A DNA stretch of 64,000 nucleotides from Phycisphaerae bacterium (GTDB lineage: Bacteria; Planctomycetota; Phycisphaerae; UBA1845; Fen-1342), in assembly GCA_028277645.1 (NCBI GenBank), contig JANQFV010000037.1, positions 278,961 through 342,960 of the forward strand, given 5' to 3'. Shown piece by piece: positions 46,676 through 57,642 of this stretch (position 1 is its first letter; each line of letters opens with the position of its first letter). The notes under the pieces are model-generated. The model was not told the DNA's origin, ran no database searches, and was given only the letters and a program-made list of their open reading frames with translations. A program made the translations under genes and the position numbers.

Positions 46676-49600
46676 GTGACGCCGCACGAATCTCCTTTCT
46701 TGGCCGAGCTAAGCCGACGCGTGCTGGTTTTTGACGGCGCCATGGGCACCAGTATCCACGCCCTCGACCTGACGCTGGACGACTTCCGCGGCCTCGAAAA
46801 CTGCTCCGAAATCCTCAACGAATCCCGCCCGGACGCCATCGAGCAGATCCACCGCAGCTTTCTCGAAGTCGGCTGCGACGCCGTCGAGACCAACACTTTC
46901 GGCGCCAACCGCATCGTTCTGGCGGAGTTCGACCTCGCCGAACGCACCTACGAGCTCAACGTCGCCGCTGCGCAGATCGCCCGCCGAGCCGTTGACGCGT
47001 ACTCCACGCCGGACCGCCCCCACTTCGTGATCGGCTCGATCGGCCCCGGCACGCGGCTCGCCTCCCTCCGCCAGACCACCTACGACATCCTGGTCGACAG
47101 CTACCTCGATCAGTGCCGCGGCCTCCTCGACGGCGGTGCCGATGTGCTGCTGATCGAAACCTGCCAGGACATTCTCCAGACCAAGGCCGCCCTGCACGCC
47201 GCCCGCGCCGCGTTCGACAAAGCCGGCCGACGCGTACCGTTGATGTGCCAAGTCACGATGGAAACGACCGGCACCATGTTGATGGGCACCGACATCGCCG
47301 CCGCGGTCGCGACACTCGAGGCGTTTCCCGAGGTAGACGTTATCGGCCTGAACTGCGCCACCGGCCCGCAGGAGATGAGCGAGCACGTCCGCTACCTCGC
47401 GAAGCACTGTTCGCGTTACCTCAGCGTGCTGCCCAACGCCGGCCTGCCGCAGGTCGTCGACGGCCAGCCGCACTTCCCGCTCACCCCCGACGAGCTCGCC
47501 CGCTGGCTGCGCGAGTTCATCGTCGACGACGGCGTCAGCATCGTCGGCGGCTGTTGCGGGACGACGCCCGCCCACCTCGCCGCTGTGGCGGAGGCCGTCA
47601 AAGACCTCAAACCAACCCCGCGCGAGCCCACGCAAGAACCCGCCGTCACCAGCCTCTACCAGGCCACGACGATGCGGCAGGAGACGAGCTTCCTCATCGT
47701 CGGCGAGCGCTGCAACACGAACGGCTCGCGCAAGTTCAAACAACTGGTCGAAAAGGGCGTCGTCGACGGCATGGTCGACATGGCCACCGAGCAGATCCGC
47801 GAGGGCGCCCACGTTCTCGACGTCTGCGTCGACTTCGTCGGTCGCGACGGCGTCCCCGACATGGAGCGCGTCATCGACCGCTTCGGTGCCGACGTCAACG
47901 CTCCGCTCATGCTCGACAGCACTCAGGTCGACGTCATCGAAGCCGGGCTCAAGCTCGCCGGCGGAAAGTGCATCGTCAACTCGGTCAACCTCGAAGACGG
48001 CGAGCAGCGCATGGCGACCGTCTGCCGCCTGCTCCGCCAATACGGCGCCGCCGTTGTCGCGCTGACCATCGACGAAGACCCTGCAGAGGCGATGGCCAAG
48101 ACCGCCCAGCGCAAGCTAGACGTCGCCACGCGCATCCACGGCCTGCTCACCGAGAAATACGGCGTCCGCGAAGAGGACATCTTCTTCGACTGCCTGACCT
48201 TCCCGATCACGACCGGCAATACCGAGGACCGCCGTCTAGCGCTTCAGACGCTCGCCGGCCTTGAGCTGATCATGACCCGCTTCCCCAACTGCCAGTCGAT
48301 CCTTGGCGTGTCCAACGTCAGCTTCGGCCTGCAGCCCGCGGCGCGCGTCGTGCTCAACTCCGCATTCCTCCACGAGGCCTGCCAGCGCGGCCTCACCGCC
48401 GCCATCGTCCATGCCGGCAAGATCCTGCCCCGCACACAAATCAGCGACGAACGTTGGAACGCCGCCCTCGACCTGATCCACGACCGCCACGATGAAGGCG
48501 ACCCGCTCGAACGCTTCATGGGCCTCTTCGCCGAAGGCGAGAAGATCGGCGAGCAGACCGTGCTCACCGACCTGCCCATTGAGGAGCGCCTCAAACAGCG
48601 CATCATCGACGGTCAGAAGACCGGTCTGCCCGACGATCTCGACGCCGCCCTTGAGAAATACAACCCGCTCTACATCATCAACGATCTGCTGCTGGACGGC
48701 ATGAAAGTCGTCGGCGAGCTCTTCGGCTCCGGCCAGATGCAGCTCCCCTTCGTGCTCAAGTCCGCCGAGACCATGAAGGCCGCCGTCGCGCATCTCGAGC
48801 CCCACATGGAGCGCGTCGAAGGCCAGAGCCGCGGCAAGATCGTCCTCGCGACCGTTCGCGGCGACGTTCACGACATCGGCAAGAACCTGGTCGACATCAT
48901 CCTGACCAACAACGGCTACAAGGTGTACAACCTCGGCATCAAGCAGCCGATCAGCAACATCATCAACGCCTGGCGCGAGCACGAAGCCGACGCCATCGGT
49001 CTCTCGGGCCTGTTGGTCAAGTCGACCATCGTCATGCGCGAAGACCTCGAGGTGCTGAATGAGCAGAACATCGACGTCCCCGTGTTGCTCGGCGGTGCTG
49101 CGCTGACCCGTAAGTACACCGAGGGCGAGCTCCAGTCAGTCTATGGCGGCCCGGTGCACTACGCGAAGGACGCCTTCGACGGACTCCGCATCATGGGCGA
49201 GCTCACCGAAGCTGAAGCAACCCCGGCGGAAGCCGCCACAGCCGAAGAAGAACCCGCCGTCGAGGTACCCACGCCGGATGTAATCCGACGACTCGCCGAG
49301 CAGCGCATCGGTCTCAAACCCGTCGATGTCGAGGTCGCCGATCGCGCTGAACGTGCCGCCGCCGAGGTTGAGCAGCGTGAGGCCGCGACGGCGGAGATCG
49401 ACGCCTCATGGCTCGGCATGGAGGGGCTGCCCGTACCCGCTGCACCGGAGGGACCGCACTCGGACATCGGCCACGCCAGCCCCGTGCCGCGTCCGCCGTT
49501 CTGGGGCGCGCGTGTGCTGGAGCATATCCCGCTCAAGGCCCCGCTGGCCTTCCTCAACGAGACCATGCTCTTCCAGGTGCAGTGGGGCTTCCGCAAGAAA

Positions 49601-50305
49601 CGCCGCCAGTCCGACGAATGGCAGCGCTACGTCGACGCCGAGATCCGCCCGATCTACCGCGACTTGGTCCAACGTTGCGAGGACGAGCAGATCCTCCAGC
49701 CCCAGGCCGTCTACGGCTACTGGCCCTGCAACTCCGACGGCGACGACTTGATCATCTTCGCGCCGCCGCCGACCGACCTCGACCGCCCCGAGCTGCACGG
49801 CCACGAGCTGGCCCGCTTCAAATTCCCGCGGCAGAAGAAGCACCCCTACTGGTGCCTGTCCGACTTCTGGCGGCCAATCCGCTTCGGCATCGTGGATGTG
49901 TGCGCCTTGATGATCGTCACCGCCGGCCAGCGCGTGAGCGAGGTCGCCCGCCAGTGGTTCGAGCAGAACGACTATCAGCAGTACCTCTTCCTGCACGGCC
50001 TCGGCGTCGAAGTCGCCGAAGCGCTCGCCGAATACGTCCACAAGCAGGTCCGCATGGAGCTCGGCGTCGCCCAAGATGATGCCCGCGATCTGAAGAAGCT
50101 CTTCCAGCAGGGCTACCAGGGCAGCCGCTACAGCTTCGGTTATCCCGCCTGCCCCAACCTCGAAGACCAGGTCCCGCTGATGAAGCTGCTCGACCCTGAG
50201 CGCGTCGGCATCACGCTCAGCGACGAGTACCAGCTCGACCCCGAGCAATCCACTAGCGCCATCGTCACCTACCACCCCGAAGCCCGCTACTTCAACGTGC
50301 GGTAA
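46676..50305 (+). CDS. metH: Cobalamin-dependent methionine synthase
   Basis: The 1209-residue enzyme methylates homocysteine using methyl-tetrahydrofolate and B12. Domains in order: homocysteine-binding (VLVFDGAMGTSIHAL, zinc Cys in NCATGP and GGCCGTTP), pterin-binding (ERCNTNGSRKFKQL, DVCVDFVGRDG), B12 cap and B12-binding (GDVHDIGKN near nt 48864; GLSGLLVKST) and the AdoMet activation domain (GSRYSFGYPACPNLEDQ). A linker rich in Ala/Glu near residues 845-895 separates the last two. The start is GTG. The gene stands alone, transcribed divergently from the TPR/alpha-CTD operon; no cobalamin or SAM riboswitch was recognised upstream. Confidence 0.95.
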   Translation: MTPHESPFLAELSRRVLVFDGAMGTSIHALDLTLDDFRGLENCSEILNESRPDAIEQIHRSFLEVGCDAVETNTFGANRIVLAEFDLAERTYELNVAAAQIARRAVDAYSTPDRPHFVIGSIGPGTRLASLRQTTYDILVDSYLDQCRGLLDGGADVLLIETCQDILQTKAALHAARAAFDKAGRRVPLMCQVTMETTGTMLMGTDIAAAVATLEAFPEVDVIGLNCATGPQEMSEHVRYLAKHCSRYLSVLPNAGLPQVVDGQPHFPLTPDELARWLREFIVDDGVSIVGGCCGTTPAHLAAVAEAVKDLKPTPREPTQEPAVTSLYQATTMRQETSFLIVGERCNTNGSRKFKQLVEKGVVDGMVDMATEQIREGAHVLDVCVDFVGRDGVPDMERVIDRFGADVNAPLMLDSTQVDVIEAGLKLAGGKCIVNSVNLEDGEQRMATVCRLLRQYGAAVVALTIDEDPAEAMAKTAQRKLDVATRIHGLLTEKYGVREEDIFFDCLTFPITTGNTEDRRLALQTLAGLELIMTRFPNCQSILGVSNVSFGLQPAARVVLNSAFLHEACQRGLTAAIVHAGKILPRTQISDERWNAALDLIHDRHDEGDPLERFMGLFAEGEKIGEQTVLTDLPIEERLKQRIIDGQKTGLPDDLDAALEKYNPLYIINDLLLDGMKVVGELFGSGQMQLPFVLKSAETMKAAVAHLEPHMERVEGQSRGKIVLATVRGDVHDIGKNLVDIILTNNGYKVYNLGIKQPISNIINAWREHEADAIGLSGLLVKSTIVMREDLEVLNEQNIDVPVLLGGAALTRKYTEGELQSVYGGPVHYAKDAFDGLRIMGELTEAEATPAEAATAEEEPAVEVPTPDVIRRLAEQRIGLKPVDVEVADRAERAAAEVEQREAATAEIDASWLGMEGLPVPAAPEGPHSDIGHASPVPRPPFWGARVLEHIPLKAPLAFLNETMLFQVQWGFRKKRRQSDEWQRYVDAEIRPIYRDLVQRCEDEQILQPQAVYGYWPCNSDGDDLIIFAPPPTDLDRPELHGHELARFKFPRQKKHPYWCLSDFWRPIRFGIVDVCALMIVTAGQRVSEVARQWFEQNDYQQYLFLHGLGVEVAEALAEYVHKQVRMELGVAQDDARDLKKLFQQGYQGSRYSFGYPACPNLEDQVPLMKLLDPERVGITLSDEYQLDPEQSTSAIVTYHPEARYFNVR

Positions 50306-50328
50306 CGGAGCACAGCCGCGCCATGCCG

Positions 50329-50364
50329 TGTGGCGGCACGGCCTTCAACAGCCGTGCCGCCACA
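50329..50364. terminator. Long perfect hairpin after metH
   Basis: Fourteen-base arms TGTGGCGGCACGGC and GCCGTGCCGCCACA flank CTTCAACA. It stands 24 bases after the metH stop between convergent genes and probably ends transcription in both directions, though it lacks a T run. It may also be a REP-like element. Confidence 0.7.
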
Positions 50365-50429
50365 CCAGCATCCGGCACACAGAGTCGGCACCCCAACGTA
50401 CCCAGCGGTCCTACGCTAACTGCCTCGCG

Positions 50430-52469
<2,040 letters not shown>

Positions 52470-52484
52470 CACCCTGTCCTCCAT

Positions 52485-53121
52485 TCAAAGAAATGAGAAG
52501 CTGCCCGACTCCGTCCGGCGGCCCTTGCCCCCGCGGCGGAGATGGCCTTGTACGTCGCATCGTATTTGACCGCCGAGAGTCGCGCGTACAGGGGTTTCCC
52601 GGTATGCGGCGCCGGTGGACAACGCAATCTGAAAGTATGTGCGTCAAATCCGCTCCCAAAGCGCACACAAAAGGGCGCGAAACCAGAGCGCGCCCTCGTC
52701 GTGAGGCACTGGCATGCCCGGACTCAAAGGCGGCCCGGCCCGCGCCCCATGCGGGGCGCGGCACCGGTCACGCGTCTCGAGTCCTGAGAATTGCCAGTTT
52801 TCACGACAAGACGGCGGCCGAAGCCACGAAATTGCCGGCGCTGCCAAGCAGCGCCCATGGATCTATGTCAGTCGCATTCCTCCAACAATCGAAGCACGCG
52901 AGTTGATTCACTTCCCCATAGAACGCTGATTCTAACACATCAAACCTCAGCAGGCACGTTAATCACAAGCCGTGACGTCTCACCCCGGACAAACGACAGC
53001 CCCACGCCCGCGGAACCCTTAGCTGGCCAACAGGTTGACGCGTCACTGAAATCCGCTTCTCAACTGGCATCCACCCCTAACTGCGTGATACGCTATCAAG
53101 ATCAACTTAGCCGGAGACCGT
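52485..53121. other. Intergenic region, no gene recognised
   Basis: About 640 bases between the collagen-like gene (minus) and the cytochrome gene (plus). Open frames on both strands have no ribosome site and look random. The one clear structure is a palindrome at 52741-52760 with arms CGCGCCCC and GGGGCGCG around ATGC. It must contain two divergent promoters. Confidence 0.5.
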
Positions 53122-54765
53122 GTGAGTATGTCTGATCCAACACCCCCCACATCCAACAGTGCCGGCACCACGCCGCCCCCGTCCGCCGACGCACCGGAAA
53201 CCGTCAACCTCTACGCCAACCCCGTCAGCTTCGTCGGCTTCTGTCTCGTCGGCATCGGGCTGCTGCTGATCCTCACGTTCGCGCTTTTCTCCGGCGTAGT
53301 CGGCAGTTCCAACCCCTATCTCGACATCATCGGCTTCATGATTCTGCCCGGTATCTTCATCACCGGCCTCGCGATCGTGCCGCTCGGCATGTTGCTCAAG
53401 CTCATCTGGCTCCGCCGCCAGGCGCAGACCTACCAGATCACTTATCGTCTACCACATCTTGATCTCAACAATCGCCGCACGCGCGGCTGGATTGTCGCGT
53501 TCCTGGCGTTTTCGTTCTTCGTTGTGCTGCCGGTGATCGCGGTCACCAGCTACGAAGGCTTCCACTACACCGAATCAACCGAGTTCTGCGGCAGCGCCTG
53601 CCACAGCGTCATGGAGCCGCAGGGTACCGCCCACGCCAACTCGCCGCACGCCCGTGTCACCTGCGCCGAGTGCCACATCGGCTCCGGCGCTGACTGGTTC
53701 GTCAAATCGAAAATCTCCGGTATGCGCCAGGTCTTCGCGGTCTGGCTCGACACTTACTCGCGCCCCATACCGCCGGCGATCACCGAGCTGCGCCCGGCCC
53801 GCGATACTTGTGAGGAATGCCACTGGCCCGAGAAGTTCTACGGCTCGCGTCTTCAGGAGGTGATCCACTACGCGCCCGATGAGGAAAACACCCGGCGTGT
53901 GGTGCGCATGCTCCTGAAGGTCGGCGGCGCCGACCACTCGATCGGCCGCGTCGAAGGCATCCACATGCACATGATGAAGTCAGGCTCGATCGAATACGTC
54001 GCCACCGACGAGATGCTCCAGGAAATCCCCTGGGTGCGCTACACCAACGACGACGGCAATGTGCGCATCTTTCGTTCCGACGGCCTGCCCCACGACGCAC
54101 CACGCCCGGACGGCATCCTCCGCGCCATCGACTGTATGGACTGCCACAATCGCGGCGCACACCATTTCCGTTCGCCGCAGACTGCGCTGAATCTGGCCCT
54201 CGACGCGGAACACATCAGCCCGACGCTGCCCTACATCAAGCGCGAGGGCGTGCGTATTCTGCTGAACGAGTACGCCGACGTGACCGCGGCTGATGAAGCG
54301 ATCGCCGAGCACATCACCGCCTTCTATCGCGACAACTACGCCGACATCTGGGCCGATCGACGCAGCGACGTCGACCAAGCCGTCGCCGGCCTGCAGACCA
54401 TCTACCGCCGCAACTTCTTCCCGGAAATGAAGGTCGACTGGCGCACGTACCCCGAGAACATCGGCCACCTCGAGTCCTCCGGCTGTTTCCGCTGCCACGA
54501 CGGGCTGCACTTCGACGCCGCGGGTGTGCCCATTTCATCCACGTGCGAGACGTGCCACACGTTCCTCAACCCCCTGCCGGACAACCCGAACACGTTCGAG
54601 GTTGGCGAGTTTCAGCATTCCATGTCGCTGGCGATGCACCCGCAATTGCGCTGTGACGAATGCCACAGCGGCGGCGAGCTCAAGCTCTGCCGCGACTGCC
54701 ACGCCAACATGGACTGGCTGGAAAAGCGTGGCGAGGGCCGCTTCCGCACGCCAGCTTCTGAATGA
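53122..54765 (+). CDS. NapC/NirT-type membrane-anchored eight-heme cytochrome c
   Basis: The 547-residue protein has three hydrophobic helices (about 33-58, 67-95 and 120-145) and eight heme-binding motifs: the NapC-type CGSACH (CX3CH) at the start of the globular part, then CAECH, CEECH, CMDCH, CFRCH, CETCH, CDECH and CRDCH. NapC/NirT proteins take electrons from quinol and pass them to periplasmic reductases. Two extra helices and eight hemes make it larger than the four-heme NapC. GGAG lies five bases before the GTG start; ATG two codons on is an alternative. No reductase or oxidase gene is adjacent. Confidence 0.88.
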   Translation: MSMSDPTPPTSNSAGTTPPPSADAPETVNLYANPVSFVGFCLVGIGLLLILTFALFSGVVGSSNPYLDIIGFMILPGIFITGLAIVPLGMLLKLIWLRRQAQTYQITYRLPHLDLNNRRTRGWIVAFLAFSFFVVLPVIAVTSYEGFHYTESTEFCGSACHSVMEPQGTAHANSPHARVTCAECHIGSGADWFVKSKISGMRQVFAVWLDTYSRPIPPAITELRPARDTCEECHWPEKFYGSRLQEVIHYAPDEENTRRVVRMLLKVGGADHSIGRVEGIHMHMMKSGSIEYVATDEMLQEIPWVRYTNDDGNVRIFRSDGLPHDAPRPDGILRAIDCMDCHNRGAHHFRSPQTALNLALDAEHISPTLPYIKREGVRILLNEYADVTAADEAIAEHITAFYRDNYADIWADRRSDVDQAVAGLQTIYRRNFFPEMKVDWRTYPENIGHLESSGCFRCHDGLHFDAAGVPISSTCETCHTFLNPLPDNPNTFEVGEFQHSMSLAMHPQLRCDECHSGGELKLCRDCHANMDWLEKRGEGRFRTPASE

Positions 54766-54785
54766 ATCCTCCTTGGAGTTGCTCC

Positions 54786-55310
54786 ATGGGCCTGCTCGCT
54801 GAGACAATCACGACCACCGGACGCCGCGCGCGGATGTTCGCCGAGAAACTCCTCGCCGACATCCCCGCTGCACAATTCGCCTGCCGCCCCGGCGTCGACG
54901 GCCAGTTAGTCAACTGCAACCACCCGGCGTGGATCTACGGCCACCTGTCGCTCTATCCGGCAAAGGTGCTGCAATTCCTGAGCCAGGACGCCTCCGCCGT
55001 CACGCCGCCCGACACCTGGCCGGAACTCTTCAACCCCGGTACGACCTGCCAGCACGATCCGGTCGGCACGATCTACCCCGACCGCGACACACTGACGTCC
55101 ACATGTCTACGTGCGTACGACGTGGTTCTCGATCAGGTTGCCGAGTGCGACGATGAGCAGTTCGCCGCCCCCACGCCCGACGAGCGTTATCGCACCTTCC
55201 TGCCAACGATCGGAACCGCCGCGCTATCCATGCTGAACAACCACGTCGTCCTCCACTTGGGCCAGTTGAGCACGTGGCGCCGCTGTTTCGGTCTTGGATC
55301 GATCATGTAA
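54786..55310 (+). CDS. DinB-like four-helix bundle protein
   Basis: The 174-residue protein has the DinB/YfiT-like pattern: MGLLAETITTTGRRARMFAEKLLADI, a CNHPAWIYGHLSLYPAKVL helix with histidine, and a final MLNNHVVLHLGQLSTWRR with a His that can join a metal site. The family binds a divalent metal and includes thiol transferases; the reaction here is unknown. GGAG seven bases before ATG 54786 sets the start. It lies 20 bases after the cytochrome gene, probably co-transcribed. Confidence 0.78.
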   Translation: MGLLAETITTTGRRARMFAEKLLADIPAAQFACRPGVDGQLVNCNHPAWIYGHLSLYPAKVLQFLSQDASAVTPPDTWPELFNPGTTCQHDPVGTIYPDRDTLTSTCLRAYDVVLDQVAECDDEQFAAPTPDERYRTFLPTIGTAALSMLNNHVVLHLGQLSTWRRCFGLGSIM

Positions 55311-55418
55311 GCGCTACCACAACTCCCGACGGCGGAACTGCACGGTTTTCTACAGTGAAGCAACTAGGGTATAATGCGCTTCACCCGGGTACAGCGTGCC
55401 GGGGCTGAAGGGGATGTC

Positions 55419-56657
55419 ATGTTCAAGCCCGTTCGTTCGATCGACTTGGCGCTCGTGCTGGCAGCCGCGTTCACGTGGGCCTGTGGTACACGAGCCGCCG
55501 ACTGCTGCGACGCGATCGACGTCATCGCCGTGCCCGGCGGTGTCACTGGACACACGCAGCCACCTGCGCACGCCGACCGCTGGTATCGCTACGTCCCGAC
55601 CACCGGCGGCACGCTCACGCTCGAATTCACGGACGACCCGCAGGACAACCACACCTACTCGGTCATGCTCGGCTGTCTTTGCCACGGCCGCACCGCCAGC
55701 CAGGAGATCGTCCTCGTCGAGTTAACGAGCGATCCCCAGACGCTGCCCGTATACCGCGGGCTCGTCTACTACATCCGCGTTCGAGGCGTTTATCCCCCCA
55801 GCTCGTATACCCTCGCACTCACCGGCCCCGCCGGCGGCGGCGTGCAGAACCCCTGGTCCGCCCTGAGCTGCTATCAGGCCTTTCGCCTCCACCCCGGCGC
55901 GGTCAGCGGCAACGGCGACTTCGTCTACGACGACCTGTGGTACGAGTACCTGCCGCAACACAACGGCGCGCTCACGCTCAACTTCATCTACAACGAAGAC
56001 ATCAACGGCTGGCAGACGCGCTTTTCAGTCCTCAGCGCCTGCTCCGGCGGCAACTACATCGTCCAGGACGTCGAGACGCAGGCCAGCTTCCCCGTTTACG
56101 CAGGCGTCTCCTACAAGATCCGCATGAACGCCACCGGCTTCAATCCGGAGATGACTTACATCCTCGGTATCGACGGACCGCCGGCTTACGACGAATGCCC
56201 GCTCGATCCCTGGAAATCCTACCCCGGCCAATGTGGCTGTGGCGTCTGGGACAGCGACGACGATGACGACGGCGTCGCCGACTGCGTCGACGTCTGCCCC
56301 GGATTCGACGACACGCTCGACTGCAACAACAACGGCAATCCCGACGGCTGCGACATCCGCGACGGCCTTAGCGCCGACTGCAACGACAACGGCATTCCCG
56401 ATGACTGCGATCCCGATTCTGACGGCGACGGCATCCCCGACGATTGCGATTACACGCTTGGCGACCTGAACTGCGACGGCGCCTTCGACTTCGGCGATAT
56501 CAACCCCTTCGTCACCGCGCTACTCGCGCCATCTCAGTACGCCACCGAATACCCCACGTGCAATTTGCTCAACGGCGACTTCTCCGCCGACGGCTTCGTC
56601 GACTTCGCCGACATCAACCCCTTCGTCCGCGCCCTCCTCGGCTACCCGCCCCACTGA
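55419..56657 (+). CDS. Secreted protein with calcium-type repeats and two DINPFV dockerin-like repeats
   Basis: The 412-residue protein has a signal peptide (MFKPVRSIDLALVLAAAF, cleavage near RAA|DCC) and two beta-sandwich-like domains. A thrombospondin type 3-like calcium region follows (DSDDDDDGVADCVDVCPG, CNNNGNPDGCDIRDGLSAD, DPDSDGDGIPDDCD), then two terminal repeats GDLNCDGAFDFGDINPFV and GDFSADGFVDFADINPFV. The same terminal repeat pair ends the giant PstS-like protein at 24716. It probably marks proteins for a shared surface location. AAGGGGAT precedes the ATG. Confidence 0.78.
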   Translation: MFKPVRSIDLALVLAAAFTWACGTRAADCCDAIDVIAVPGGVTGHTQPPAHADRWYRYVPTTGGTLTLEFTDDPQDNHTYSVMLGCLCHGRTASQEIVLVELTSDPQTLPVYRGLVYYIRVRGVYPPSSYTLALTGPAGGGVQNPWSALSCYQAFRLHPGAVSGNGDFVYDDLWYEYLPQHNGALTLNFIYNEDINGWQTRFSVLSACSGGNYIVQDVETQASFPVYAGVSYKIRMNATGFNPEMTYILGIDGPPAYDECPLDPWKSYPGQCGCGVWDSDDDDDGVADCVDVCPGFDDTLDCNNNGNPDGCDIRDGLSADCNDNGIPDDCDPDSDGDGIPDDCDYTLGDLNCDGAFDFGDINPFVTALLAPSQYATEYPTCNLLNGDFSADGFVDFADINPFVRALLGYPPH

Positions 56658-56672
56658 GATCTGCCCCGAAAC

Positions 56673-56706
56673 TCCCCTCCCTTGCAGGGATGGGCCGAGG
56701 GAGGGT
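56673..56706 (+). repeat. CCCTCCCT/AGGGAGGG inverted repeat, copy 3
   Basis: The element begins CCCCTCCCTTGCAGGGA and ends GAGGGAGGGT, similar to 17837-17870 and inverted at 43534-43566. It lies just after the DINPFV gene, between convergent genes. Confidence 0.55.
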
Positions 56707-56782
56707 GGAGCCGCCCGGGAGCACATCACACTGGTGTGGTTTATCAAGCCGCTCGCGTCTTGTGCGGGAACGCAAGACACAA

Positions 56783-57544
56783 TCACAAACTACACCGCAA
56801 CCCGACCAACACCACGTTGTACGCCACGTGCGTGCCGGCCGCGATTCCCATCCCGCGCATCACGAACAACTGTCCGAGGTATACTCCCGCCAGCAGCTTG
56901 AACCACAGCGTTCGCCAGTCGAATACCTCCACGCCCACCGGCGCGAAGTGACACAGCGCGAACAGCAGCGCCGTCACGAACACGGCCACCGTCTGCGCGG
57001 GTTTCTCACTCATCCGAAACATCCGCACAGCGACCAGCGTAACCAACGGAATCAGCGCCAGTCGAAATACCAGTTCCTCGTAGATCCCGGCCCCCAGCGC
57101 CACCACGAACCGCACCCAAACCCCTGCCGCCCCGCTGGCCGCCGAAACGAACAACCCGCTGATCACCAGTAACGGGATCGCCAGAACCGCGCTTTCGAGT
57201 AGCATTCCCCCCAGCACCCACACCCGCACGCGCAACCGGTCCTGCCGCCGCTGATGCCACCAGAGCAACCCCGCCACCAGCGCCACCGCAGGGACCCACG
57301 CCCCCACCAGCCCGAACCACCCCAACACGCCCCGGATCATGCTCCGCGCCAGCAGCGTCTCCCCCGCCCCGCCGCCGCGTGTAATCACGCCCGCCCCAAC
57401 CTCAAACGCAAGCGCCAGAGGCAACAACAGCACGAGACTGTGCAGTGGCCGGCGTGACTCCCGCAGGTACGGTCGCCAGCGGCGCCGTATGCCCCCGCTC
57501 CGGATAACTGCACCGCGCACCATGCCACCATTATCCGGATGCAA
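56783..57544 (-). CDS. CPBP family intramembrane metalloprotease
   Basis: The 253-residue protein has about seven hydrophobic segments and the CPBP/CAAX protease signatures: motif 1 GAGIYEELVFRL (EExxxR), motif 2 LFALCHFAP (His) and motif 3 AAGTHVAYNVVL. Bacterial members cleave membrane substrates or act in immunity and bacteriocin systems; the substrate is unknown. The n-region up to residue 30 is Arg-rich. ATG 57544 or the next ATG seven codons on could be the start. Confidence 0.87.
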   Translation of the reverse strand: MHPDNGGMVRGAVIRSGGIRRRWRPYLRESRRPLHSLVLLLPLALAFEVGAGVITRGGGAGETLLARSMIRGVLGWFGLVGAWVPAVALVAGLLWWHQRRQDRLRVRVWVLGGMLLESAVLAIPLLVISGLFVSAASGAAGVWVRFVVALGAGIYEELVFRLALIPLVTLVAVRMFRMSEKPAQTVAVFVTALLFALCHFAPVGVEVFDWRTLWFKLLAGVYLGQLFVMRGMGIAAGTHVAYNVVLVGLRCSL

Positions 57545-57642
57545 TCGACAATTGCCCAGTAGGGATAGAATGCAAAACGCGCTGCGACCACCTGGCCACA
57601 GCGCGTCATCGACTGCGCGTTACCCCGTCATCTCGTCTCAGA

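Noticed and set aside
46709..48040. A 443-codon open frame on the minus strand
   Set aside because: It lies entirely opposite metH, whose domains are clear; long antisense frames are expected at high GC.
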